From Streptacidiphilus neutrinimicus (lineage in GTDB: Bacteria; Actinomycetota; Actinomycetes; Streptomycetales; Streptomycetaceae): a stretch of DNA of 42,228 bases. The stretch lies in assembly GCF_000787815.1 (NCBI RefSeq), contig NZ_BBPO01000059.1:1-42228 (forward strand), read 5' to 3'. The notes under the pieces were generated by a model. The model was not told the origin of the DNA, searched no databases, and was given only the letters and a program-made list of their open reading frames with translations. Of the stretch, positions 23,624 through 31,898 are shown one piece after another (position 1 is the stretch's first letter; each line of letters opens with the position of its first letter). A program made the translations under genes and the position numbers.

Positions 23624-24004
23624 ATGGGCCACGGGATCAACCACACCGTCACCGCACGCGAACGCCTCGACGCCGTAGGCGCGGCCACGGTCGCCATGAC
23701 GCTGCAGGCGCTCGCCACCCCGTCGCGGCTGCTGATCCTGGCCCAGCTGCAGGAAGGGCCCAGTGCCGTCACCGAACTCGCGGACGCCGTCGGCATGGAG
23801 CGCTCGGCCTGCTCCCACCAACTGCGCCTGCTGCGCAACCTCGGCCTGGTCAACGCCGAGCGGCGGGGCCGCTCGATCGTCTACGCGCTCTACGACGACC
23901 ACGTCGCCGACCTCCTCGACCAGGCCCTCGGCCACGTCGAGCACCTCCGCCCACCGCGGGCCTCGGAGATCGGGGATGAATCCGAACGGGAAGCCGCCCA
24001 CTGA
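23624..24004 (+). CDS. nmtR: NmtR-type ArsR-family nickel/cobalt sensor
   Basis: A 126-residue ArsR/SmtB repressor very like NmtR of Mycobacterium tuberculosis. The start MGHG gives the N-terminal Gly-His that NmtR uses for metal binding, and the alpha-5 ligands fall at the same numbers, D91, H93, H104 and H107 (YDDHVADLLDQALGHVEHL). The DNA-binding helix is VTELADAVGMERSACSHQLRLLRN. The additional NmtR His residues 109 and 116 are not present, though H126 ends the chain. ATG at 23624 is preferred over ATGs at 23612 and 23615 because TATGAT lies seven bases upstream, giving a leaderless message, and because of the GHG motif. Binding Ni or Co should release the operator and induce the divergent exporter. 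Confidence 0.9.
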   Translation: MGHGINHTVTARERLDAVGAATVAMTLQALATPSRLLILAQLQEGPSAVTELADAVGMERSACSHQLRLLRNLGLVNAERRGRSIVYALYDDHVADLLDQALGHVEHLRPPRASEIGDESEREAAH

Positions 24005-24226
24005 CTCGAACGTTGAGATCGGAAGGCCTGCCCGCCTCCTCGGCAGTCCGCTCGGCGGAGATGAACCTTCCATCCGGCTCGGGGGCTCCTGCGTCGAGGA
24101 CCGATGAATGCAGGAGGCCTGACGTCAGAGCGGGGTCCGGAGCTTCCCCGGTGGTGGCTGCCGCGTCAGATCCGCTTCCCGAAGGCGCGACCCGCCTCCG
24201 GCGAACGGGTGAGCCGGGCAGGCGAA

Positions 24227-24267
24227 GGCCCCCGACGCTCGGGCGAAGGGGCGTCGGGGGCCTTTTT
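24227..24267 (+). terminator. Strong intrinsic terminator
   Basis: GGCCCCCGACGC (24227-24238) pairs perfectly with GCGTCGGGGGCC (24251-24262), 12 bp with a 12-base loop, followed by TTTTT at 24263-24267. The T-run shows it stops rightward transcription, that is from nmtR, 223 bases downstream of its stop. The 24005-24226 stretch before it has no gene that I can support. Confidence 0.85.
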
Positions 24268-24294
24268 GTTGCCGCGGGTTGCTCCGGTCGAGGG

Positions 24295-24624
24295 TCAGGC
24301 GCCCATGTCGGGCATGCCGGCTTCGGCCACCGCGATGACGATGCCCAGCGCCTGGGAGATGTGGCCTGCCGCGGCCATGACGCGCGCGGTCCCCACGATG
24401 GGGGCGACGGCGACCAGCACGTCCTGCAATTCCTCGGGGGTCATGCCGACGTCGGCGGCCGGGCCCAGGTTGGCGAGGTAGGAGATCGCCGGGGCGTCCA
24501 TCGCGGCGAGCGCCGCGATGCGGGTGAACATCATCGTCTTGGCGTCCAGGTGGCAGTGCTCGAGCGAGTCGAGCGTCATGGCCGCGAGGGTGTCGAGGAC
24601 AGGGGTGTCGGATGCTGTGGTCAT
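24295..24624 (-). CDS. Carboxymuconolactone decarboxylase-family protein
   Basis: A 109-residue AhpD-like helical protein. The central part, HCHLDAKTMMFTRIAALAAMD then AADVGMTPEELQDVLVAVAPIVGTARVMAAAG, matches the CMD domain. The CxxC pair of AhpD peroxidase-type members is not present (one Cys, in EHCHLD), so redox activity of the AhpD kind is unlikely. The ATG at 24624 follows GGAAGG at good spacing. It lies downstream of the TetR gene in the same direction; an inverted repeat in its leader may be an operator. Function is not clear. Confidence 0.85.
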   Translation of the reverse strand: MTTASDTPVLDTLAAMTLDSLEHCHLDAKTMMFTRIAALAAMDAPAISYLANLGPAADVGMTPEELQDVLVAVAPIVGTARVMAAAGHISQALGIVIAVAEAGMPDMGA

Positions 24625-24690
24625 CAAGGGCTGCCTTCCGGGTGGCCGCCGGCACAGGCCGGATGCGGGTGCTCAAAGGCGTCGGCGGCT

Positions 24691-24712
24691 TGCGCTTCTG
24701 ACGCTAAGCGCA
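24691..24712. promoter_or_regulatory. TGCGCTT-N8-AAGCGCA inverted repeat upstream of the CMD gene
   Basis: Perfect seven-base arms lie 67-88 bases before the CMD-family start. The size suits a TetR-type operator, and a TetR gene lies just upstream in the same direction. Confidence 0.4.
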
Positions 24713-24860
24713 TTCCCGGTGGGACGCGCGGCGAGGCGGCCGACAGTGCAGCCCGGGCGGTGTGTCGCACTGGGGACGGAGGCCGGGCCCGCCTTCCCCG
24801 CGTGCAACGCCTTACGTCTTACTGAGCGAGGCGAACCGCAGGGATCGGCGACCCGGCGCG

Positions 24861-25457
24861 TCAGCGGGCTTCGTGTCCGGGCGGGTCGGAGACGGTGTGC
24901 ACGCCCTCGAGCAGTGTGGCGAGGTAGCGGTGGGCCGTGGCGACACGTTCGGCGGGGGTGCCGCCGTGGACGTTCACGGCGTGCGCGATGCCGCACATGA
25001 GCGGGACGAGGTCGGCGGCGGCGAGGTCGCAGCGGACCGCGGCGGCGTCACGGGCCCGGTCCAGGAGCGCGGTGCCGGCCTCGGCGAGCGACCTCTTCAG
25101 CTCGGTGGTGCGGGGCAGCGCGTCCTCCGCCGCGGCGGCGACCGGGGGGAGGGCGGCGTCGGTGACCTGGGCCTCGACGACGCGGCTCAGAAAACCCTCC
25201 AAGGCGTGCCGGGGGTCTGCGTCGGCCAGCGCCGCCCGGCCGGACGCGGCCAGGGCCTCCAGGCACGGGGCGGCGACGGTCTCCAGCAGGGCCTCGGGGG
25301 TGGGGAAGTGCCGGTACACCGTGGCCACGCCGACGCCCGCACGGCGCGCGACGTCGTTGAGCTGCAAGGCGACGCCCTGGTCGACCAGGTCGCGGGCGAC
25401 GGCGACGATCCGGTCCCAGTTGCGGGCGGCGTCCTTGCGCAGCTGTGGCGTCGTCAT
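24861..25457 (-). CDS. TetR-family transcriptional regulator
   Basis: A 198-residue TetR repressor. The helix-turn-helix region is RIVAVARDLVDQGVALQLND then VARRAGVGVATVYRHFPTPE (residues 16-54), with the standard VGVATVYRHF recognition helix. The C-terminal ligand domain (LEGFLSRVVEA, VPLMCGIAHAVN) is of the type next to dehydrogenases and efflux pumps. The ATG at 25457 gives MTTPQLRKDAARNWDRI, the usual beginning. Candidate targets are the CMD gene to its left, which has an inverted repeat in its leader, and the dehydrogenase to its right, which has two matching palindromes. No related palindrome is seen before its own start. Confidence 0.92.
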   Translation of the reverse strand: MTTPQLRKDAARNWDRIVAVARDLVDQGVALQLNDVARRAGVGVATVYRHFPTPEALLETVAAPCLEALAASGRAALADADPRHALEGFLSRVVEAQVTDAALPPVAAAAEDALPRTTELKRSLAEAGTALLDRARDAAAVRCDLAAADLVPLMCGIAHAVNVHGGTPAERVATAHRYLATLLEGVHTVSDPPGHEAR

Positions 25458-25542
25458 GTGCGGGCAGTCCAGGTCGCTCGGGCGGTGCGGGGCTCCGGCT
25501 CCGATCATATGCGCGGCCTCGTGGTGAGCTGCGTGCGTCCAC

Positions 25543-25570
25543 GGTGGGCGGGCCCGGCGGCCCGCCCACC
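25543..25570. terminator. Perfect 12-bp hairpin with 4-base loop
   Basis: GGTGGGCGGGCC (25543-25554), loop CGGC, then GGCCCGCCCACC (25559-25570). It lies downstream of the leftward dehydrogenase gene and upstream of tetR, so it likely insulates them. No T-run. A smaller stem (CGAGGAA-CGA-TTCCTCG, 25643-25659) lies nearer the dehydrogenase stop. The rest of 25458-25726 holds no gene that I can support. Confidence 0.6.
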
Positions 25571-25726
25571 CCTGAGGTCAGGACCGGTTCCTTGGGTGAC
25601 GAGTCCTGCGAACGGACGGCGATGGGTGACGAGCAGCGGGGTCGAGGAACGATTCCTCGGCGGCGGCGGCCGAGCGAGCGAGTCGAGCCGAGCGGCAGAG
25701 CGGCCGTGCCGTCGAGCGGCGGGCGA

Positions 25727-26626
25727 TCACGCGCCCGCGGCGACCGCCAGGGGAGCGTGCGCCTCGCTGAGACGGCGCACGGCGTCGGCGAGCCGGGCGT
25801 CCGTCGCGGCGCGGAACGGGTCCACCACGTGGGCCGCAGGGCCGATCACGACGCCGCTGCGCCGGGCCAGGGCCGCGTCGGTGGCGGCCACGATCGAGGG
25901 CCTGGCCGCCACGGACGCCGGGCCGGAGGTGGAGCGTTCGAACCTGCGCCGGACCAGCGGCCAGAGCAGCCGCAGGGCCGGGGAGACGATCTTCGGGTCG
26001 GTGAGGGTGCCGTCGGTCATCGCGGTCGCGGCGCCTCCCGGGTCGGCGGCGAACACCGAGACGCCGGTGCCGTCCAGCCGGGCGGCCAGGTCGAGGGTGT
26101 AGGCCAGGTTGGCGAGCTTGGCCCGCCCGTACCAGTGGAAGCCGTAGTAGCCGCCGGGCGGCTCGACGGCGTCGAACACCGGCTTGGCGACAGCGACGGC
26201 GCCCGAGGTCACGTTCACGATCCTGCTGGGCGCCCCGGCTGTCAGCGCGGGCAGCAGCAGCTCCGTCAGCAGGTACGGCGAGAGGTGGTTGACGACGAAG
26301 GACGCCTCGACGCCGCCCAGGTCCTGCCGCCGCGCGAACATCGCCCCGACGTTGTTGACCAGCACCGTGAGCGGATCGCCCGAGGCGGCGTGGTCCGCGG
26401 CGATCGTCTCGGCGAGGGCGCGGACCTGGTCGAGCGAGGCGAGGTCGGCGGACAGGAACCGGCCGGGGCGCGCCGGGTTCGTCGCCTGGATCCGTGCGAC
26501 CGCTTCGGCTCCGCGTCCGGCGTCGCGCCCGACCACCGTCACCGCGAAGCCCGCCGCGGCCAGCCCCAGTGCTGTTTCCAGGCCGATGCCGCCCGTGCCG
26601 GCCGTGACCACTGCTGTCTTCTTCAT
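25727..26626 (-). CDS. Short-chain dehydrogenase/reductase
   Basis: A 299-residue SDR. MKKTAVVTAGTGGIGLETAL holds the dinucleotide loop (GxxxGxG form TAGTGGIG), then VLVNNVGAMFARRQD, a catalytic Ser in NVTSGAVAVA and the YxxxK pair in YGRAKLANLAYTLD. It is of the group that includes WW-domain oxidoreductase-like and retinol dehydrogenase-like enzymes; the substrate is unknown. ATG at 26626 follows a perfect GGAGGG at six bases, which excludes the longer frame. Two copies of a palindrome (26645-26702) cover the promoter, so a TetR-type repressor probably controls it; the nearest is encoded at 24861-25457. Confidence 0.9.
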   Translation of the reverse strand: MKKTAVVTAGTGGIGLETALGLAAAGFAVTVVGRDAGRGAEAVARIQATNPARPGRFLSADLASLDQVRALAETIAADHAASGDPLTVLVNNVGAMFARRQDLGGVEASFVVNHLSPYLLTELLLPALTAGAPSRIVNVTSGAVAVAKPVFDAVEPPGGYYGFHWYGRAKLANLAYTLDLAARLDGTGVSVFAADPGGAATAMTDGTLTDPKIVSPALRLLWPLVRRRFERSTSGPASVAARPSIVAATDAALARRSGVVIGPAAHVVDPFRAATDARLADAVRRLSEAHAPLAVAAGA

Positions 26627-26644
26627 GAGCCCTCCATTCCGGTC

Positions 26645-26665
26645 AACCGGATGAGCTATCCGGTT
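26645..26665. promoter_or_regulatory. Operator copy 1, AACCGGAT-N5-ATCCGGTT
   Basis: A perfect eight-base inverted repeat with spacer GAGCT lies 19 bases before the dehydrogenase start. Its size and position fit a TetR-type repressor site. Confidence 0.65.
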
Positions 26666-26681
26666 AGCCGGACCGTAGCAC

Positions 26682-26702
26682 ATACGGATGAACTATCCGG
26701 TT
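26682..26702. promoter_or_regulatory. Operator copy 2, ATACGGAT-N5-ATCCGGTT
   Basis: The same palindrome with two mismatches in the left arm and spacer GAACT, 37 bp from copy 1. The right arm is identical. Paired sites suggest two dimers bind across the promoter. Confidence 0.6.
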
Positions 26703-26808
26703 GGAGTCTGTTGTGCGGGGGCGGGGGCAGGTCCGGCCGTCGAGCGCCGGAGCTGCGCGGACCCTACGGTGAGAAGCACAAGGACACGGCGCGCGTCGGG
26801 AGGCGAGG

Positions 26809-28044
26809 TTGGGTCAAGCGATGGACCACGCGGCGCTGTTCGCCGCCACGCCGAGCCCGTACCTCGTCCTCGGCCCGGATCTGGTGATCGCGGAGGTCAA
26901 CCAGGCCTACCTCGACGCGACCCGGCGCACCCGAGAGGACCTGCTCGGCAAGCACGTCTTCGACGCGTTCCCGGACAACCCCGCCGACCCGGACGCCGAC
27001 GGGGTGCGCAATCTGGGCGCCTCGCTGCACCGCGTCCTGGTCGGCCGGGTGGCGGACACCATGGCGCTGCAGAAGTACGACATTCCCATCGCGGGCCGGC
27101 CCGGGGCCTTCGAGGAGCGCTGGTGGTCGCCGATCAACACGCCGGTCCTCGCCGAGGACGGGAGTGTGGCGTGGATCATCCACCGGGTGGAGGACGTCAC
27201 CGCGTACGTGCTCTCCCATCCGGTCGGCCGCGCTGCGGCCCGGCTGACCTCGCGCGACGCCCTGGAGGCCGAGCTGTACGCGAGGGCCAGGGAACTGCAG
27301 CGGCTGAACGACGAGCTGCGCCAGGCCCACACCCGTGAGCGGCAGGTCGCGCTCACCTTGCAGGAGGCCATGCTCACCGCGCCGGACCTGGCCCACCACC
27401 GGAACATCGCGGTGCGTTACCTGCCCGCGATCGGATCGCTGAACGTCTGCGGCGACTGGTACGACGTGGTCGACCTGCCCGACGGCCGGTTCGCGGTCGC
27501 CGTGGGGGACGTCGTGGGGCACGGTCTGGAAGCCGCCGCGGTGATGGGAATGCTCCGCAGCGCGTTGAGCGCCGCCATCCGCGCCCTGGAGCGCCCGGCC
27601 CAGGCCCTGGAGGTGCTGGGCCTCTACTCGCGCGCGGTCGACGGAGCCCTCAACACCACCGCCGTGAAGGTGATGGTCGATCCCCGCAGCCGCCTGATCA
27701 TCTACAGCAACGCCGGCCACCCGCCGCCCGTCCTGCTCCACCCCGACGGCGCCTGCGAACTGCTCGACGCCGCCACCGACCCGCCCCTCGGCGCCCGGCC
27801 CGCACACGTGCCGCGTCCCCAGGCCGGCCTCAACTACAGCCCCGGGGACACCCTGGTGCTGTACACCGACGGGCTGGTGGAACGCCGGGACGAGGACATC
27901 GACTCCGGCATCGGCCGCCTCACCGACGCCCTCGCCCGCCGGGCCACCCACGCCCCGGAGCGCCTCGCGGACGCCGTCCTCGCCCACCTCGGCGTCGCGG
28001 GCGGCGGTGGTGACGACATCGCCCTCGTCGTCGTCCGGCTGTGA
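26809..28044 (+). CDS. PAS domain-SpoIIE (PP2C) serine phosphatase
   Basis: A 411-residue signalling phosphatase. Residues 8-130 are a PAS domain (LFAATPSPYLVLGPDLVIAEV, then HVFDAFPDNP and a WWSPINTPVL core). A coiled-coil linker (ELYARARELQRLNDELRQAH, about 150-185) leads to the SpoIIE/PP2C domain at 190-411 with metal-binding GDWYDVVDL, GDVVGHGLEAA and YTDGLVERR, ending GGGDDIALVVVRL. Such proteins dephosphorylate anti-sigma-factor antagonists in actinomycetes. No kinase or antagonist gene is adjacent. TTG at 26809 has GGGAGG five bases upstream; ATG at 26821 is an alternative that loses four residues. The gene converges with accC over a hairpin. Confidence 0.92.
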   Translation: MGQAMDHAALFAATPSPYLVLGPDLVIAEVNQAYLDATRRTREDLLGKHVFDAFPDNPADPDADGVRNLGASLHRVLVGRVADTMALQKYDIPIAGRPGAFEERWWSPINTPVLAEDGSVAWIIHRVEDVTAYVLSHPVGRAAARLTSRDALEAELYARARELQRLNDELRQAHTRERQVALTLQEAMLTAPDLAHHRNIAVRYLPAIGSLNVCGDWYDVVDLPDGRFAVAVGDVVGHGLEAAAVMGMLRSALSAAIRALERPAQALEVLGLYSRAVDGALNTTAVKVMVDPRSRLIIYSNAGHPPPVLLHPDGACELLDAATDPPLGARPAHVPRPQAGLNYSPGDTLVLYTDGLVERRDEDIDSGIGRLTDALARRATHAPERLADAVLAHLGVAGGGGDDIALVVVRL

Positions 28045-28074
28045 GCGACGGCAGCGGGGGCTCTCTGCCGTCGC
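28045..28074. terminator. Bidirectional hairpin, 10-bp perfect stem
   Basis: GCGACGGCAG (28045-28054) pairs with CTGCCGTCGC (28065-28074) around a 10-base loop. It starts at the base after the phosphatase stop and ends ten bases before the accC stop, so it can end both transcripts. Confidence 0.7.
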
Positions 28075-28084
28075 CCCTACCGGC

Positions 28085-29500
28085 TCAGCCGCCCTGCGGG
28101 CTCGGTTCGAGGTCGGGTTGCTGCGGTTGCTGCGTGGCGTCGGGAGCGGCGGAAGCGGCCACGAGGCCGGTGGTGTGCTGTGCGGTGAGGAACAGCGGGT
28201 GGGCGAGCGTCCGGCGCAGGAAGTCGAGCGTCGTGTGCACGCCGGGGCCCGCGACCCGGAACTCGCTGAGAGCACGGTCCATGCGGGTGATGGCCTGGGA
28301 CCGGTCGGGGGCCCAGGTGACGGTCTTGGCGAGCAGCGAGTCGTAGTGCGGGCCGATCCGCCAGCCGGGGTAGGCGTGGGTGTCGACGCGGACGAAGGGC
28401 CCGCCGGGCGGCGCGAACTCCACCAGCTCGCCCGGGGACGGGGCGAAGTCCCGGGCGGGGTCCTCCGCGTTGACGCGGCACTCCAGCGCCACCCCACGGC
28501 ACTGGACATCGCTCTGGGCGAAGGAGAGCGGCTCTCCGGCGGCGATGGAGATCTGCTCGCGGACGATGTCGATGCCGGTGACCAGCTCGGTGACCGGGTG
28601 CTCCACCTGGAGTCGGCAGTTGATCTCCATCAGGTAGAAGGCGTGATCCTGGGTGACGACGAACTCGAAGGTCCCGGCGCCCACATAGCCCACGGCCCGC
28701 GCTCCGCGCACCGCGGCGTCCCACATCGCCTCACGCACCCGCGCGGGCAGGTTCGGCGCCGGGGACTCCTCGACCAGCTTCTGGTGTCGCCGCTGCACCG
28801 AGCAGTCGCGCTCACCGAGATGCACCACCGATCCGCTCCGGTCGCACAGCACCTGGACCTCGACGTGGCGCGCGTCGTCCACGAAGCGCTCCAGGTACAG
28901 CCGGTCGTCGCCGAAGACGGCGCGTGCGTGCGCCCGGGTCTCGTTGAAGGCGGACCGGAGCGCGGCCGGTTCCCGCACCACGGTCATGCCGCGTCCGCCT
29001 CCGCCGGAGACCGCCTTGAGGATCACCGGATAGCCGGTCTCCTCGGCCAGCTCCTGCGCCTGCGCGGCGGAGGCCAGCGCGCCCGTGCTGCCCGGCAGCA
29101 CGGGCAGCCCGGCCAGGCCCATCACCCTGCGCGCCTCGGCCTTGTCGCCGAGCTGCTGCATGACGGCCGCGGGCGGCCCGATGAAGACGATGCCGCTCGC
29201 CTCGCAGATCTCGGCGAAGTCCGGGTCCTCCGAAAGGAATCCGTAGCCCGGGTGGATGGCCTGCGCACCCGTCTGCCGGGCGGCCTCGATGATGGCGGGG
29301 ATGTTGAGATAGCTGTCCTTGGACGGAGCGGGGCCGATGTGGACGCTCTCGTCGGCGAAGCGGACCACGGCCGAGTCGCGGTCCGCGGAGGAGTACACCG
29401 CCACCACCCGGATGCCGAGCTCCCGGCAGGCTCGGGCGACCCGCAGCGCGATCTCTCCGCGGTTGGCGACCAGGATTGTCGAGAACAAGGGGACCACCAT
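28085..29500 (-). CDS. accC: Acetyl-CoA carboxylase biotin carboxylase subunit
   Basis: A 471-residue biotin carboxylase, which carboxylates the biotin on AccB with ATP and bicarbonate. Domain order is normal: N-terminal FSTILVANRGEIALRVARAC, HPGYGFLSED, the ATP-grasp glycine loop KAVSGGGGRGM, HVEVQVL and GERDCSVQRRHQK, the catalytic MEINCRLQVEHPVTE, and the C-terminal domain RVNAEDP. There is no fused biotinyl domain, unlike primary-metabolism actinomycete AccA-type proteins. A Pro/Gln-rich tail of about 25 residues is extra. ATG at 29500 has no strong ribosome site. It is the last gene of the pigment operon, and with AccB and AccDA forms a complete enzyme for malonyl-CoA. Confidence 0.95.
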   Translation of the reverse strand: MVVPLFSTILVANRGEIALRVARACRELGIRVVAVYSSADRDSAVVRFADESVHIGPAPSKDSYLNIPAIIEAARQTGAQAIHPGYGFLSEDPDFAEICEASGIVFIGPPAAVMQQLGDKAEARRVMGLAGLPVLPGSTGALASAAQAQELAEETGYPVILKAVSGGGGRGMTVVREPAALRSAFNETRAHARAVFGDDRLYLERFVDDARHVEVQVLCDRSGSVVHLGERDCSVQRRHQKLVEESPAPNLPARVREAMWDAAVRGARAVGYVGAGTFEFVVTQDHAFYLMEINCRLQVEHPVTELVTGIDIVREQISIAAGEPLSFAQSDVQCRGVALECRVNAEDPARDFAPSPGELVEFAPPGGPFVRVDTHAYPGWRIGPHYDSLLAKTVTWAPDRSQAITRMDRALSEFRVAGPGVHTTLDFLRRTLAHPLFLTAQHTTGLVAASAAPDATQQPQQPDLEPSPQGG

Positions 29501-29580
29501 CTTCGTATGCGGTGCGAGAGCGGGCCGGGCCCGGCGGGAGTCCCGCAGCGGGCCCCGCCCTGGGTGAGCCCGACGTCGCG

Positions 29581-30129
29581 TCAGGCTTCCTGGTCCGCGG
29601 GGACCGGCGCGAGCGCGATCAGCGTCTGGTCGAACTCGACCGGCTGCGCGTTGGGGACGACCAGCTCGACGACGCGTCCGCCGACCTCCGCGGTGACCGT
29701 GTTCATCATCTTCATCGCCTCCAGCACGCCGACCGGCTGCCCCGGCTCGACCACGTCGCCGATGCGCACGAACGGCGGCGCGTCCGGGGAGCTCGCGTGG
29801 TAGAAGGTGCCGACCATGGGGGACCGGACGTAGCTGTGCGCGTCGTCCGCGGGGCCCTCCGGCACTTCCGCGAGGTCCGCGACCACCGCCGGTGCCGGCG
29901 CGGCGGCGCCGGGCAGCGGATCCGGCCACTCGATCTCGATGCTGGCCTGCCCGTCCTGGAGGCGGATCCGCCGCGGCGGTTCCGGCGCCGACCTGGCCAG
30001 TTGGGCGAGACCGCGGCACACGGCGTCGAGCAGTTCACCGGTCCCGGCCGGGCCGGCGGCCTCCGCTCGCGGCGTGCCTGCCCCGGAAAGCTCCGGGTCG
30101 TTGTGCGGTCGCTCGTCGTCGGTCCTCAC
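29581..30129 (-). CDS. accB: Biotin carboxyl carrier protein of acetyl-CoA carboxylase
   Basis: A 182-residue BCCP. The C-terminal 80 residues are the biotinyl domain: [20 protein letters not shown] followed by the biotin-attachment motif [11 protein letters not shown] with Lys140, and a closing strand ALAPV. The N-terminal half is a Glu/Pro/Ala-rich linker plus a small helix-strand module as in AccB. The biotinylated arm shuttles carboxyl groups from AccC to AccDA. The GTG start at 30129 overlaps the TGA of accDA (GTGA), coupling their translation; accC follows 80 bases downstream. Confidence 0.95.
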   Translation of the reverse strand: MRTDDERPHNDPELSGAGTPRAEAAGPAGTGELLDAVCRGLAQLARSAPEPPRRIRLQDGQASIEIEWPDPLPGAAAPAPAVVADLAEVPEGPADDAHSYVRSPMVGTFYHASSPDAPPFVRIGDVVEPGQPVGVLEAMKMMNTVTAEVGGRVVELVVPNAQPVEFDQTLIALAPVPADQEA

Positions 30130-31841
30130 TGGGCACCTTCCTTCGTCGCTCGATTCGGCTCCTCGCGGCCGAACCGGTGGAAGCGGTCACGGCGCGCGCG
30201 CACCAGCTGCTGCGGCTCCCACGGCTCCAACTCGTCGAGAGCGGCCTGCAGGGCGGCCCCGAGAAGCTCCGCCGCCCGCGCTGGATCGGTGTGGGACCCG
30301 CCCGGGGGTTCCGGGACGACGCCGTCGACGATGCCGAGACGCAGCAGCTCGGAAGCGCCGACCCGCAGGGCGGAGGCGGCTTCGGACGCGGCCTCGGGGT
30401 CCTTCCACAGGATCGCGGCGCAACCCTCCGGGCTGATCACCGAGTAGATGCCGTTCTCACAGATCAGCACCATGTCCCCGACCGCGAGAGCGAGGGCCCC
30501 GCCGCTGCCGCCCTCGCCGGTGACCACGGCGATGATCGGCACCGGCAGCCCCGCCATCAGGCGCAGGTTCTCGGCGATGGCCACCGCCTGGCCGTTGCGC
30601 TCGGCATCCGGACCGGGATACGCGCCGGGCGTGTCGATCAGGGTGATCACCGGCAGCCGGAGCTTGGCCGCCGTCCGCATCAACCGTGCCGCCTTGCGGT
30701 AGCCGGCGGGGCTCGGCATGCCGAAGCTGCGCCGTTGGCGTTCGGCGAGTTCGCTGCCGCCCTTGTGATGGCCGATCAGCATGACCGGGCGGCCGTTGAA
30801 CCGGCCCGGACCGCCCACGACGGCCGCGCAGTCCCCGCTGAGCCGGTCGCCGTGCAGCTCGTGGAATCCGTCGAGCAGGTGTGCGGCGTAGTCCAAGGTC
30901 GTGGGCCGCTCGCAGTGGCGGGCCAGCTCGACGGGTCCCCACGGGTCGGCCGCCTGGACGCGGTCGGCGTGGCGCACGATCCGGTGGTCGGCGTCCTCGG
31001 GCGTGCCCTCCGGTCGTTCGCCGGCGGCGGGCGAGTCCGGACCGCCGTCCTGCAGCGCGAGCAGTTGGGCCAGCACGGTGCGCTGGGCCGCCCTGGGCAC
31101 GATGTCGTCGATCAGGCCGTGCTGCAGCAGGAACTCCGCGGTCTGGAAGCCGGGCGGCAGCGTCTCACCGATCGTCTGCTCGATGACCCGCGGGCCGGCG
31201 AAGCCGAGGCGCGCCCCCGGTTCGGCGAGAATCACGTCCGCCAGCGTGGCGAACGAGGCCGCCACGCCGCCGTAGGTCGGATCGGTGATCAACGACACCA
31301 CCAGGATCCCGGCCTCGTCCAGCTCCGCCAGGGCCTGCGCGGTCTTCGCCATCTGCATCAGCGACAGGGCGCCCTCCTGCATCCGGGCCCCGCCGGAGGC
31401 GGTGACCAGGAGCAGGGGCGCCCGCAGACGCAGACTGGTCCGGGCCGCCTCGGTGATCAGCGCGCCGACACTGCACCCCAGGCTGCCGCCGAGGAAGCGG
31501 AAGTCCATGGCCGCGGCCACCACGGGCAGACCCTCGACGGTGCCCCGCACACAGACCACGGCGTCGTGCAGCCCCGTCTCGGCGCGGGCGTCGAGCAGCC
31601 GCTCGGGGTAGGGGCGGGTGTCGGTGAAGTCGAGCGGGTCGTGGACGGCGTCGACGTGCGGGATCGGCTCGGCCGATCCCGGGTCGAGCAGCTGGTCGAG
31701 GCGCTGGTGGGCCGTCAGCCGGGCGTGCGTCCCGCAGTCGGGGCACACCCGGAGGGAGCGGGTGAACCGTTTGTCGTAGATGAGCCGGACACAGCTGTCG
31801 CAGCGGATCCACTCGTCACCCGGAGTTCGGACATCGACCAT
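30126..31841 (-). CDS. accDA: Acetyl-CoA carboxylase carboxyltransferase, fused beta-alpha (AccDA)
   Basis: A 571-residue fusion of the two carboxyltransferase subunits. Residues 1-285 are AccD-like, with an N-terminal zinc ribbon C14-x2-C17-x15-C33-x2-C36 and the crotonase-fold segment [21 protein letters not shown]. Residues 300-571 are AccA-like: [35 protein letters not shown] and [15 protein letters not shown]. The enzyme transfers carboxyl from biotin to acetyl-CoA to make malonyl-CoA. Separate AccA and AccD are the rule in many bacteria; the single-chain form is also found in aromatic-polyketide clusters. ATG at 31841 follows GGAAGGAAG. It begins 57 bases after the TcmI cyclase gene in the same direction. 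Confidence 0.95.
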   Translation of the reverse strand: MVDVRTPGDEWIRCDSCVRLIYDKRFTRSLRVCPDCGTHARLTAHQRLDQLLDPGSAEPIPHVDAVHDPLDFTDTRPYPERLLDARAETGLHDAVVCVRGTVEGLPVVAAAMDFRFLGGSLGCSVGALITEAARTSLRLRAPLLLVTASGGARMQEGALSLMQMAKTAQALAELDEAGILVVSLITDPTYGGVAASFATLADVILAEPGARLGFAGPRVIEQTIGETLPPGFQTAEFLLQHGLIDDIVPRAAQRTVLAQLLALQDGGPDSPAAGERPEGTPEDADHRIVRHADRVQAADPWGPVELARHCERPTTLDYAAHLLDGFHELHGDRLSGDCAAVVGGPGRFNGRPVMLIGHHKGGSELAERQRRSFGMPSPAGYRKAARLMRTAAKLRLPVITLIDTPGAYPGPDAERNGQAVAIAENLRLMAGLPVPIIAVVTGEGGSGGALALAVGDMVLICENGIYSVISPEGCAAILWKDPEAASEAASALRVGASELLRLGIVDGVVPEPPGGSHTDPARAAELLGAALQAALDELEPWEPQQLVRARRDRFHRFGREEPNRATKEGAQ

Positions 31842-31898
31842 GGTGCTTCCTTCCTCGTGCCGCCGCAGGCCGGCGGCTGCAGCACCGAGCGGGCTGCG

